Origin: Erysipelotrichaceae bacterium
Lineage (GTDB): Bacteria; Bacillota_I; Bacilli_A; Erysipelotrichales; Erysipelotrichaceae
NCBI GenBank assembly: GCA_017432885.1
Contig: JAFRIE010000039.1
Span: 1 to 61,641, forward strand
Direction of reading: 5' to 3'
Length of the DNA stretch: 61,641 nt
Shown here: piece after piece, positions 18,890 to 27,050 of the stretch
Layout: every line of letters begins with the position of its first letter
How positions within the stretch are numbered: the first letter of the stretch is position 1
The notes under the pieces: generated by a model
What the model saw: the letters and a program-made list of their open reading frames with translations, nothing else
Databases searched by the model: none
What the model was told of the DNA's origin: nothing
Translations under genes and position numbers: made by a program

Positions 18890-20087
18890 ATTATCATATG
18901 ACCATATTGTCGTTCGTTATGGTGAGCTTTCTACCAAGGGAAAAAACCGGAAAGAGTTTACCAGAAGACTGACCCAGAACATCCGCAACAGACTGAAAGA
19001 CTATCCGTCCCTTACCTATAACATGCTACACGATGGACTGTTTATCAAGCTGAACGGAGAAAATTACGAACAGATCCGGAATGATCTGAAAGATGTTTTC
19101 GGCTACAGTTATTTTGCCGGCGCTGTGAGAGTTGGAAAAGATCTGGACGAAGTAAAGAAAACGACATTGCTGATGGCACAGAAAAACAATACTGTTCGTA
19201 CATTCAAAGTCGCTACAAAAAGGCATGACGAGTCTTTTCCGTACCGTTCCGACGATATCAACAGAGCGGTTGCCGGGAATATCCTGCATAACACGGATCT
19301 GCTGGTTGATGTCCACAAACCTGATTTGATGATATATGTTTCCGTAGACCGGGATTTCATTTATGTGATGGATGAAAAGGTAAAGGGTCCGGGCGGCTAT
19401 CCGACCGGAATCAACGGTACGGCTATGGTAATGATGTCGGGTGGCATCGATTCACCGGTAGCGGCCTATCTGACAATGAAAAGGGGTTTGAAGATCGAAT
19501 GTATCCATTTCGCTTCAGAACCGTATACCTCCAGACAGGCCCTGGAAAAAGTGTTGACTCTGGCCAGAAAGCTATCCGTTTCCCAGGAAGAAATCAATGT
19601 TCATATTATCCCGTTCACGAAACTGCAGCTGGCGATCTATAAGAATGCGGATGAACCGTACTGTATTACGATCATGCGCAGAATGATGTACCGGATCGCC
19701 GACCGGATCTGTAAGGAAAGAAAGATCGGGGTCATCACTAACGGCGAATCGATCGGCCAGGTCGCATCGCAGACGCCGGAATCGATCTGTGTGATCGGCA
19801 AAGTGGCTGATACTCTGATTCTGAGACCGTTATGTATGATGGACAAACTGGAGATCATTGACATTGCCAAGAGGATCGATACCTATGAGACCAGCATTCT
19901 TCCATATGAGGACTGTTGCACGATTTTCGATCCAAAAAATCCGGTCACAAAGCCAAAAGAAGACCGATGCCTGCATTACGAAAAACGTTTTGATTACGAA
20001 AGCCTGATTGAAGAGTGTATCAATACACATGAAATCGTTAAAGTGTCCTATAGAGAGAAAGGTAAAGTAGATGAATCAATATTCTAA
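18882..20087 (+). CDS. thiI: tRNA 4-thiouridine synthase ThiI
   Basis: Adenylates U8 of tRNA and inserts sulfur to make 4-thiouridine. The 401 residues include a ferredoxin-like domain and a THUMP domain (about 60-165) and a PP-loop MSGGIDSPVAA near 185. The C-terminal rhodanese domain of E. coli ThiI is absent, as is usual in Bacillota, where the neighbouring desulfurase supplies sulfur. It overlaps the desulfurase gene upstream by eight bases and the peptidase gene downstream by 17 bases, so translation is coupled. Confidence 0.95.
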   Translation: MSELSYDHIVVRYGELSTKGKNRKEFTRRLTQNIRNRLKDYPSLTYNMLHDGLFIKLNGENYEQIRNDLKDVFGYSYFAGAVRVGKDLDEVKKTTLLMAQKNNTVRTFKVATKRHDESFPYRSDDINRAVAGNILHNTDLLVDVHKPDLMIYVSVDRDFIYVMDEKVKGPGGYPTGINGTAMVMMSGGIDSPVAAYLTMKRGLKIECIHFASEPYTSRQALEKVLTLARKLSVSQEEINVHIIPFTKLQLAIYKNADEPYCITIMRRMMYRIADRICKERKIGVITNGESIGQVASQTPESICVIGKVADTLILRPLCMMDKLEIIDIAKRIDTYETSILPYEDCCTIFDPKNPVTKPKEDRCLHYEKRFDYESLIEECINTHEIVKVSYREKGKVDESIF

Positions 20088-21315
20088 CAGAAGAGAAAAA
20101 GTCATGAAATCGCTGCAGACCAATGCGGCAGTAATGCTGTTTTCCGGAAGAGCGCCGATGCGTTCCGAAGATGAGGCGTATGATTTCTCCGTGAGCCGTA
20201 ACTTTTATTATCTGACCGGTCTGGATCGGGAAGATATGGTCTTGCTGATGTATACACTGGATGGAGTAGCAAGAGAGATGCTGTTCATCCTGCCGTATGA
20301 TGAAAAACTGGCAAGATGGGTCGGAGGAAGAATGTCAAAAGAAGAAGCGTCCCGGATCTCCGGGATCGAGGACGTTGAAGATGTCGCCGACATGGACGGT
20401 GTCGTTTCTTCTATCTTGAATCGAAGCAGAAGAGACAGCACCTTCCGATTCTGTTTTGATTTCTGGCACTACAGCATGGACCAGTCGCCGACACCGGCAC
20501 ATATTTATGCAGAGAAACTGAAAGAAAAATACCCTTATCTGATCATGAAGGATATTTATCCGGTATTGACACTCCTTCGTCTGGTTAAGGACGAGTACGA
20601 GATCTCCTGTATCCGCAATGCCATTCATACAACGAACCTCGGCATACAGCAGATGATGCGGGCATCAAGACCGGGCATCTATGAAATGCAGATGGAAGCA
20701 GTATTTGATTTTGTATTGAAGCAGTCTCTGTGCAAGGAAACGGCATTCAAGACGATCGCCGCCAGCGGCAGGAGAGCTACCGTTCTTCACTACAGCGACA
20801 ATGATCAGCTGATGGCGGACGGAGAACTCTTCCTTTGCGATCTTGGTGCAACTTTTGCCCACTATAACGCAGATATTTCCCGAACCTTCCCGGTAAACAG
20901 GAAGTTTACTCCCAGACAGAGAGAACTGTATGAAATCGTTCTGAATGCACAGAAGATCGTAGAAGAAAATGCGAAAGTCGGCGTTAGACTTAGAGATTTG
21001 AATCAGATGGTTATCGATTATTATCGGACTGAACTGCCGAAGCACGGTCTGAATGAAGATGTATCGGAATACTACTTCCATTCCTGTTCCCATCATCTTG
21101 GTCTGGATACACACGACTGTGACGGGGGACTGGGAGCCGTTCTGGAAGCCGGTAATGTCATTACCAACGAACCAGGGCTTTATGTTGCTGAAGAAGGGAT
21201 CGGCATCCGGATCGAAGACGATCTGTTGATTACCGGAACCGGAGCAGAAGTGCTTTCGGAAGAGATCATCAAAGATCCGGATCAGATCGAAATGTACATG
21301 AAAGGACAGCAGTAG
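20071..21315 (+). CDS. Xaa-Pro aminopeptidase (M24B family)
   Basis: Metal-dependent cytosolic peptidase that removes an N-terminal residue preceding proline. The 414 residues contain an N-terminal AMP_N domain (SRNFYYLTGLDRED) and the pita-bread catalytic domain with the five expected metal ligands: two Asp in CDLGATFAHYNADISRTF, His in HHLGLDTHD, Glu in TNEPGLYV and Glu in GIRIEDD. It begins inside the thiI end (overlap 17 bases) and its TAG lies inside the terminator stem-loop. Physiological substrates are peptides; no link to the sulfur genes is implied. Confidence 0.92.
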   Translation: MNQYSNRREKVMKSLQTNAAVMLFSGRAPMRSEDEAYDFSVSRNFYYLTGLDREDMVLLMYTLDGVAREMLFILPYDEKLARWVGGRMSKEEASRISGIEDVEDVADMDGVVSSILNRSRRDSTFRFCFDFWHYSMDQSPTPAHIYAEKLKEKYPYLIMKDIYPVLTLLRLVKDEYEISCIRNAIHTTNLGIQQMMRASRPGIYEMQMEAVFDFVLKQSLCKETAFKTIAASGRRATVLHYSDNDQLMADGELFLCDLGATFAHYNADISRTFPVNRKFTPRQRELYEIVLNAQKIVEENAKVGVRLRDLNQMVIDYYRTELPKHGLNEDVSEYYFHSCSHHLGLDTHDCDGGLGAVLEAGNVITNEPGLYVAEEGIGIRIEDDLLITGTGAEVLSEEIIKDPDQIEMYMKGQQ

Positions 21316-21327
21316 CTGTCCTTTTTA
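21301..21327. terminator. Bidirectional terminator after the thiI operon and rpiR gene
   Basis: Perfect stem AAAGGACAGC/GCTGTCCTTT with loop AGTA and a T-run. It includes the stop codon of the peptidase and serves the convergent regulator gene. Confidence 0.85.
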
Positions 21328-22161
21328 ATGTTGTTTCTGGTAGCACAAGAAGCATTCATGAAAGAACAGGTCAAAGAAGAAGGTCAGACCGTAGTTATTG
21401 TAGACGTTACGGGAAGAGACGATATTTCTGGAATTGATCTGCAGCTTCCTGCCTAGATAATAGATAAAAGAGTAGGTGTTCTGAAAGAACGTCGTTTTAT
21501 TAACGGTGATCAGACATTTTCGGGCTCTGATCTCCTGTAACTGACGGTCTATGGCCAAGGCGAAATTACCGGTCACGGAACAGACGATCAACAGATCTTT
21601 TTCGTTCAGACTGTTCAGGAGGGAAATATTACTGCTGGCACTTGTCAGGATGCGGACCAGTTTTCCGGTCGTCAGGATCTGCTGCTGGAAAAGTCTGCAG
21701 GCAGAGGAAGAGTCTTCGGCGGTCAGAATGATGATCCGGTCGGCCTGGGTAAACAGTTCTGCCAGATGGCGGAAATCATTGGATGAACTCGTTTCTTCGA
21801 TGTCTCTCAACATCTCGATAATTCTATCGGACAGATAGTTTCTGAATTCCGCATGGTCGGTATAGCTGATGAAGCCGTTCTCGTGATTCAGGACTTCATC
21901 AAGACCGTTTTTCAGCTGTGTATAGCTGTCAAATCCGATGTTCTTGATAAAGCGCTGTACACTGCTTCTTGACAGAAAACACTCTTCGGCTACCGTGTAA
22001 ATGCTTGTATTCTTGATTTCATCAAGATGATCGAGAAAGTATCTGGCAATGATAAAATCCGTATCATTCTCATTGTTCTGATTCAAAATCGAAAGCAGAG
22101 ATGTCAAAAGATTAAAAGTCTGAATATTCCGCTCTATATGATCTGACTGTTCGTTTTTCAC
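21325..22161 (-). CDS. MurR/RpiR family transcriptional regulator
   Basis: The 278-residue protein has an N-terminal HTH_6 domain (about 30-100, with YTVAEECFLSRSSVQRFIKNIGF as the helix-turn-helix region) and a C-terminal SIS sugar-phosphate-binding domain (about 115-250). Regulators of this type sense a phosphosugar and control adjacent sugar genes; it diverges from the GH1-EIIBC genes and probably controls them. The start codon is GTG at 22159-22161, six bases after TAAAAT, and the promoter also has a perfect TTGACA. An inverted repeat lies over that -35, so autoregulation is likely. Confidence 0.88.
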   Translation of the reverse strand: MKNEQSDHIERNIQTFNLLTSLLSILNQNNENDTDFIIARYFLDHLDEIKNTSIYTVAEECFLSRSSVQRFIKNIGFDSYTQLKNGLDEVLNHENGFISYTDHAEFRNYLSDRIIEMLRDIEETSSSNDFRHLAELFTQADRIIILTAEDSSSACRLFQQQILTTGKLVRILTSASSNISLLNSLNEKDLLIVCSVTGNFALAIDRQLQEIRARKCLITVNKTTFFQNTYSFIYYLGRKLQINSRNIVSSRNVYNNYGLTFFFDLFFHECFLCYQKQH

Positions 22162-22167
22162 ATTAAA

Positions 22168-22197
22168 ATTTTATCATTTCGTATCAAATGGTGTCAA
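22168..22197 (-). promoter_or_regulatory. rpiR-type gene promoter, predicted leaderless
   Basis: Minus-strand TTGACA (22192-22197), 18-base spacer and TAAAAT (22168-22173) ending six bases before the GTG start. This is one of the best-supported leaderless promoters here because both hexamers are good. Confidence 0.75.
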
Positions 22198-22219
22198 AAA
22201 ATGATACCAAATTCGATAC
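22181..22219. promoter_or_regulatory. Imperfect inverted repeat, candidate RpiR operator
   Basis: GTATCAAATGGTGTCA is followed by an A-rich spacer and TGATACCAAATTCGATAC. The core GGTGTCA/TGATACC has one mismatch and the outer GTATC/GATAC arms match. It covers the regulator's -35. Confidence 0.6.
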
Positions 22220-22247
22220 TCTGTAGCAAAACATGAAACCCAAGAGA

Positions 22248-22267
22248 TGTTAGCGTTTTCATATAAT
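22248..22267 (+). promoter_or_regulatory. cre site abutting the -10 of the GH1 gene
   Basis: TGTTAGCGTTTTCA (22248-22261) differs from the CcpA consensus TGWAANCGNTNWCA at one position and runs directly into TATAAT (22262-22267). Binding of CcpA-HPr(Ser-P) would block the promoter, the classical carbon catabolite repression arrangement. No good -35 is seen. Confidence 0.7.
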
Positions 22268-22291
22268 AAAAGTATAGAAAAGGAGACTTTC

Positions 22292-23806
22292 ATGAAGCAC
22301 AACAACAACCCTGTATTCCCTGAAGGTTTTCTCTGGGGTGCGTCCTCTGCCGCCTGGCAGGTCGAAGGAGCTACGCTGGAAGATGGCAGATCACAGGCGA
22401 TCATCGACCTGAATTCCCAGACTAAAAAGCCTTTTGCGGACAACTCTATTGCTGCGGATCATTATCATCACTACAAGGAAGATGTTGCATTGATGAAGGA
22501 ATGCGGTTTCACCAGCTACCGTTTCGGTATTTCCTGGTCCAGAGTCATTCCTGCTGCCGATCGTAAAGTCAATCCGAAAGGCATTGAATTCTACAACAAT
22601 CTGATCAACGAACTCAAGGCTGCCGGCATTGAACCGATCGTAACCATCTATCATTACGACATGCCTTGCTGGGTCGACGAGAAGTACGGAGGCTGGCACG
22701 ACAGAGCCATCATCGATGAATTCGATTACTATTGCAGAGTCCTGTTTGAAAACTTCGGAGACCGCGTCAAATACTGGCTCTCCATCAATGAACAGAACAT
22801 GCAGATCGTGTATGGCAAATGGCTAGGCGTTGCCAAGGGACTTAGCGATGAAGAATGGGAAGTCAAGAAGTGGCAGATCAACCACATCATGAACATGTGC
22901 CATGCCAAGGCCGTCATCGCCTGCCATGAACTGGTAGAAGGCGGCAAGATCGGTCCTGTTCCGGGCTATGTTCCGATCTATCCGAAATCATGCAAGCCGG
23001 AAGATCAGATCGCTGCCATGAATGCGGAAGAACTGACAGAGAAGATCTGGGACGACCTCTATGCTTACAGAGAGTATTCCGGATTCATCAAGAACTACTG
23101 GAAGGAGCACAACATCGATCCGAAGATCCTGCCTGGAGATATGGAGATCATCGCACAGGCAAAGATCGATTTCATTGCGGTCAACTGCTACCGTTCCGAT
23201 GTCGGCATGTGGCCGGATCCGTCCTATGTACAGGAGATCGGTCTGAACAAGTACGGCAGAAAAGGAGAGTTCATCTATACCAATTGGCCGGGCGAATATG
23301 CTTTAGACAGAAACCCGTACGTCGAAACGACGGACTGGGACTGGCATATCGATGGCGTATCCATGAGATATGCGCTGCGTTACCTCTGGGATCATTACCA
23401 TCTGCCTATGGTCATTACCGAAGCCGGTTTCGGCGCTCATGAAGACCTGGGCGAGGACGGAAAGATCCACGACCAGTATCGTATCGATTATCTGAGAGAC
23501 TACATCTATAATGTCGGTCTGGCGATTGCTGACGGTGTCGAAGTATTCGGATTTAATCCGTGGTCCTTCACCGATCTGCTTTCGACCGGAAACGGCATGG
23601 CGAAGAGATACGGTCTGGTATTCGTCAATACGACGGATGACGATGTCAGAGATCTCAAGAGATACAAGAAAGACTCGTATGAATGGTATTCCAGACTGAT
23701 CAGATCGAACGGTCAGGAATGGGGTTACGACATGTCTGAATGGAGAGACTTCACGAAGACTTCCGATATCGCTTCGGACATTAAAGCAAAAGAAAATAAA
23801 GAATAA
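22292..23806 (+). CDS. GH1 6-phospho-beta-glucosidase
   Basis: Hydrolyses phosphorylated beta-glucosides delivered by the PTS. The 504 residues start EGFLWGASSAAWQVEG after a short N-terminus, the GH1 signature. The acid/base Glu167 is in SINEQN rather than the common TxNEP, and the nucleophile Glu377 is in ITEAGFG rather than ITENG. Both glutamates are kept, so activity is expected, but specificity may differ. ATG 22292 follows AAGGAG at 22280-22285. It is first of a unit with EIIBC (32-base gap) and is probably controlled by the divergent RpiR protein and a cre site. Confidence 0.9.
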   Translation: MKHNNNPVFPEGFLWGASSAAWQVEGATLEDGRSQAIIDLNSQTKKPFADNSIAADHYHHYKEDVALMKECGFTSYRFGISWSRVIPAADRKVNPKGIEFYNNLINELKAAGIEPIVTIYHYDMPCWVDEKYGGWHDRAIIDEFDYYCRVLFENFGDRVKYWLSINEQNMQIVYGKWLGVAKGLSDEEWEVKKWQINHIMNMCHAKAVIACHELVEGGKIGPVPGYVPIYPKSCKPEDQIAAMNAEELTEKIWDDLYAYREYSGFIKNYWKEHNIDPKILPGDMEIIAQAKIDFIAVNCYRSDVGMWPDPSYVQEIGLNKYGRKGEFIYTNWPGEYALDRNPYVETTDWDWHIDGVSMRYALRYLWDHYHLPMVITEAGFGAHEDLGEDGKIHDQYRIDYLRDYIYNVGLAIADGVEVFGFNPWSFTDLLSTGNGMAKRYGLVFVNTTDDDVRDLKRYKKDSYEWYSRLIRSNGQEWGYDMSEWRDFTKTSDIASDIKAKENKE

Positions 23807-23838
23807 GGATCTTTACCAATTAACGAAAGGGGAAAACT

Positions 23839-25221
23839 ATGGCAAAGAAAGATTATAAGAAATTATCTGATGATATTATCGCAGCCTGTGGCGGTGTCGA
23901 TAATATCCTGTCTGCTTCTCACTGCATGACGCGTTTAAGAATGAACCTGAAGGATGCGTCCGTACTGAATCTCGATGAAGCAAAGAAGATTCCTGGCGTC
24001 ATCAACATCGTTGTTCAGAACGGCGAACAGCAGTTCGTCATCGGCCAGGATGTCGCTACCCTGTACGAAGAGATCACAAAGAACGATATCAAGGGTGCAG
24101 GTTCCGTTGATGATGAAGAAGCATTAAAGGCTGATTCACAGGCCAAAGGAAATGTTGTTGAAACGATCCTGTCCTATGTCGGCGGCACATTCTCTCCGAT
24201 CATTCCGGTCTTCATCGCCGGCGGTCTTACCGGTGCGGTCATTTCTCTGCTTCAGACATTTGCGGGTCTTGACGCATCAAGCGGTACCGTATTCGTACTG
24301 ACTGCCATCCAGCAGGCAATGCTGTACTTCTTACCGATCTACATCGGCTTCTCCAGTGCTACAAGACTGAAATCCAATCCGTATCTTGGCGCTTTCCTAG
24401 GTGCGATCCTGATTTATGTCACGCAGAACCGTCCGGAAGTTCTTAACTTCTTAGGCATCAATGTTGCCAATATCGGCTACAACGGACAGATCTTCCCGGT
24501 CGTACTGGGTACGCTGTTCATGAGCGTTGTCTACCGTTTCCTGCAGAAGACTCTGCCGGTCGTTCTGAGAACCGTTCTGCTTCCGGTATTAACGATGTTG
24601 ATCGTTGTTCCGGTTACGCTGATCGTTTTAGGTCCTATCGGTTACTGGGTAGGTACTGCACTGGCAAATGGCGTTCTGGCGATCTACCGTGCGTTCCCGG
24701 CTCTGGCTGTTGCAATCATCGGCGCTACGACGGTATGGCTTGTTTTCTTCGGCATGAACAATGCGACATATCCTGTTCTGTTCCTGCTGCTGGCTGAAGT
24801 CGGTTCTGACCCTCTGATCTGTACCGGTATGGCTCCTGCCAACGTTGCTGTCGGCGGTGCATGTCTGGCTTACGCCCTGTTACAGAAAGATGCTGACAAG
24901 AGAGGTGTCGGTATCTCTTCCGGTATCACTGCTTTATCAGGAATCACGGAACCTGGCGTCTATGGTGTTCTGTTCCCGAACCGTTATCCTCTGATCGGCG
25001 CAATGGTCGGCGGCGGTATCGGCGGTTTCCTAGCCGGTCTGTTTGGCCTGACACAGTTCGTTGTTGCCAACCCTGGCTTCATCTCCTTTGCAGCTTACTT
25101 CAATCCGGATGGAACCTGGGGCAACTTCTGGGGTATGATGGGTGTCATGGTCCTCGCGGTTGTCGTCGGCTTCATCGTAACCTATGTCTTAGGCAAGAGA
25201 GAGCTAGCGAAAAAAGCGTAA
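23839..25221 (+). CDS. PTS beta-glucoside/glucose-type EIIBC component
   Basis: Sugar-specific membrane permease of the phosphotransferase system. The 460 residues have an EIIB domain with the phosphorylated Cys29 in SHCMTRLR, a linker near 85-105, and an EIIC domain with about ten hydrophobic segments including the GITEPG substrate loop (near residue 375). The EIIA domain is absent and is encoded separately at 25371. AAAGGGG lies before the ATG. With the GH1 gene it makes uptake plus hydrolysis of a beta-glucoside; the exact sugar is unknown. Confidence 0.92.
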   Translation: MAKKDYKKLSDDIIAACGGVDNILSASHCMTRLRMNLKDASVLNLDEAKKIPGVINIVVQNGEQQFVIGQDVATLYEEITKNDIKGAGSVDDEEALKADSQAKGNVVETILSYVGGTFSPIIPVFIAGGLTGAVISLLQTFAGLDASSGTVFVLTAIQQAMLYFLPIYIGFSSATRLKSNPYLGAFLGAILIYVTQNRPEVLNFLGINVANIGYNGQIFPVVLGTLFMSVVYRFLQKTLPVVLRTVLLPVLTMLIVVPVTLIVLGPIGYWVGTALANGVLAIYRAFPALAVAIIGATTVWLVFFGMNNATYPVLFLLLAEVGSDPLICTGMAPANVAVGGACLAYALLQKDADKRGVGISSGITALSGITEPGVYGVLFPNRYPLIGAMVGGGIGGFLAGLFGLTQFVVANPGFISFAAYFNPDGTWGNFWGMMGVMVLAVVVGFIVTYVLGKRELAKKA

Positions 25222-25241
25222 GAAGTCTATTAAAACAAACA

Positions 25242-25274
25242 AAAGGAAGCGGATCTCTGCTTCCTTTCTTTTCT
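25242..25274 (+). terminator. Terminator after EIIBC gene
   Basis: AAAGGAAGC and GCTTCCTTT pair across an eight-base loop and are followed by a T-rich stretch. EIIA is therefore a separate or partly read-through unit. Confidence 0.75.
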
Positions 25275-25290
25275 GAAAATTAAAGGGTCA

Positions 25291-25308
25291 TGTCTTTTCT
25301 AAAAGACA
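25291..25308. promoter_or_regulatory. Perfect 8-bp inverted repeat before the EIIA gene
   Basis: TGTCTTTT-CT-AAAAGACA is a perfect palindrome with a two-base centre, covering the expected -35 of a GATAAT (25319-25324) upstream of EIIA. It has no T-run after it, so an operator is likelier than a terminator. Confidence 0.55.
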
Positions 25309-25370
25309 CATAATATGAGATAATATTCACAGATTATTTCAATCATTTATATCATGGAAAGGGTGTACTT

Positions 25371-25874
25371 ATGTTTAAACTATTTAAGAAAAAAGAAGTC
25401 TTTGAACCTCTGAATAAAGACAATAGCGAGATCACTTCTCTGGGAGAAGGAAAGCTCATCCCAATCGAATCCGTATCCGATCCGATGTTTGCGGAAAAGA
25501 TGCTGGGAGACAGCATTGCGTTTGCTTTCAGCGGAAGAGAAGTTACGATATTCGCTCCGGTAAACGGCACTTTAAGCGTCATGTTCCCGACGGGACACGC
25601 TTTCGGCATTACAACAGACGACGGCATAGAAGTGCTTGTACATATCGGTATTGATACGGTCAACAGCAAGGGCGCAGGCTTTAAGATCCTGAACAAGAAA
25701 CAGGGCGACCATGTCGCTGCCGGCGATCCGATCGTTACTGTTAACGTAAATGCTTTAAAAGAGAAGTACGACATGAGTACGATGCTGATCATTACCAATC
25801 CAAACGAAAAGAACGTGACACTAGTCCGTGAGGGAGATGTCACAAGGGAAAGTGTCATCGGAAAAATCGAATAG
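25371..25874 (+). CDS. PTS EIIA component, glucose type
   Basis: Soluble phosphocarrier of the EIIA-Glc/Crr family (167 residues) that passes phosphate from HPr to an EIIB domain. The phosphorylated His91 is in VLVHIGIDTV and the supporting His76 is in PTGHAFGI. GAAAGGG lies six bases before the ATG. It is separated from EIIBC by a terminator and a palindrome, which suggests its own control and possible service to several permeases lacking EIIA. A terminator follows within 15 bases. Confidence 0.93.
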   Translation: MFKLFKKKEVFEPLNKDNSEITSLGEGKLIPIESVSDPMFAEKMLGDSIAFAFSGREVTIFAPVNGTLSVMFPTGHAFGITTDDGIEVLVHIGIDTVNSKGAGFKILNKKQGDHVAAGDPIVTVNVNALKEKYDMSTMLIITNPNEKNVTLVREGDVTRESVIGKIE

Positions 25875-25878
25875 AAAC

Positions 25879-25903
25879 AAAGCCTGCCAAGCAGGCTTTT
25901 TCA
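25879..25903 (+). terminator. Terminator after EIIA gene
   Basis: Perfect AAAGCCTGC/GCAGGCTTT stem, CAA loop, followed by T's. Confidence 0.85.
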
Positions 25904-25931
25904 TGAATTCAGATAGAATTCACATTTGCGA

Positions 25932-25937
25932 TATAAT
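25932..25937 (+). promoter_or_regulatory. -10 element eight bases before a lipoprotein start
   Basis: TATAAT is followed after eight bases by the ATG at 25946, preceded by T. Another ATG at 25938 is out of frame. Confidence 0.5.
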
Positions 25938-25945
25938 ATGAAATT

Positions 25946-27049
25946 ATGAAAAAATATATTACTGTTTTTCTTCTGATCGTTCTATCTTTCGGGCTCTTTG
26001 CCTGTCAGCCTGAAATACTTCCTCTTCCTGAAACTGATTCAGGTATGAGAGGGGAACTGGGCATCGATAAGAATATCAATGAGAAAACGATCGACAAATA
26101 TCTGAATCGAGAAGACGCCGTCTATCGGGACATGCGGATGTTGAAGGACACTGCAGATTATGCGGCAATCGGCGGAGATTCTTATCTGAGCGGTTATGTG
26201 AAAGGTTTTGAAGTCGTTCCTTATCCGTATCTGTGTAATGTTGAAGGGCTTCCGGAAGCAGTAGGAGAACCGTACAAGGGAGAAACCCTTTTTACACATG
26301 ACGAAAACGGTTATACGGCAAACTACAGGGAATCCATGCATATTCTGGAAAGCCTCTTTCCAAAAGACAAGTATATTTTTCTGATGTGCGGAGGCGGAGG
26401 CTATGCCGGTATGACCAAGCAGCTGCTGACGGCTTTGGGTTGGGATGGCGACAGGATATACAACACCGGAGGTTACTGGTATTACGAAGGAAACAACGGC
26501 GTGAGTACTTCCTATGAAGAAGACGGAGAAATCTATTATGATTTTTCCGGTGTAAATTATCACGATATTGATTTCTCGCTGCTGACTCCGGTTTCCGCTT
26601 CTTCATCTGACCAGAAAAAAACATCGATTGAGAATGATTTTATCGTAATCAACAGTCCGGAAGAATTAAAGGAGCTGGAAGATCAGAAAAAGAATTTCGC
26701 CCTCTATGTCTATCTGCCGGGATGTGCTTCTTGTGCATCCTTTTATCCGATCGTAAAAGAGTTTTCCGAAACAGAGCAGATGGATATCTACGCCGTAGAT
26801 CTGATGCTTCTATCACATGATGAAAATTCCGTATCCGAACGGGTCAGCTATACACCTTCGATGTTTATCTATGAGAACGGAGAGGTAATTGCTTTCCTGG
26901 ATCCTCAAAGCGATGACGATCTTCCATATTACCATTCTTTGGAAGCACTGACATCCTGGTTTTCTCAATATGTCGATATCGAGATCTATCGTTCCGATTC
27001 ATTCAATGAGATCAGTGACTGTGAGAATGCCTGTTCCTTAAGCGAATAA
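25946..27049 (+). CDS. Lipoprotein with rhodanese-like and thioredoxin-like domains
   Basis: The N-terminus is a lipoprotein signal ending in LFAC (Cys20). Residues about 57-180 resemble a rhodanese: a degenerate YVKGFEVVPYPYL start and an active-site-like loop with Cys148 in MCGGGGYAG. Residues about 230-350 resemble a thioredoxin fold with CASC (Cys260/Cys263) and a YTPSMF cis-Pro motif. The protein would be anchored outside the membrane and may move sulfane sulfur or disulfide electrons. The combination is inferred from motifs, not from a search. It has a predicted near-leaderless start and ends one base from the convergent GH2 gene. Confidence 0.7.
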   Translation: MKKYITVFLLIVLSFGLFACQPEILPLPETDSGMRGELGIDKNINEKTIDKYLNREDAVYRDMRMLKDTADYAAIGGDSYLSGYVKGFEVVPYPYLCNVEGLPEAVGEPYKGETLFTHDENGYTANYRESMHILESLFPKDKYIFLMCGGGGYAGMTKQLLTALGWDGDRIYNTGGYWYYEGNNGVSTSYEEDGEIYYDFSGVNYHDIDFSLLTPVSASSSDQKKTSIENDFIVINSPEELKELEDQKKNFALYVYLPGCASCASFYPIVKEFSETEQMDIYAVDLMLLSHDENSVSERVSYTPSMFIYENGEVIAFLDPQSDDDLPYYHSLEALTSWFSQYVDIEIYRSDSFNEISDCENACSLSE

Positions 27050-27050
27050 T

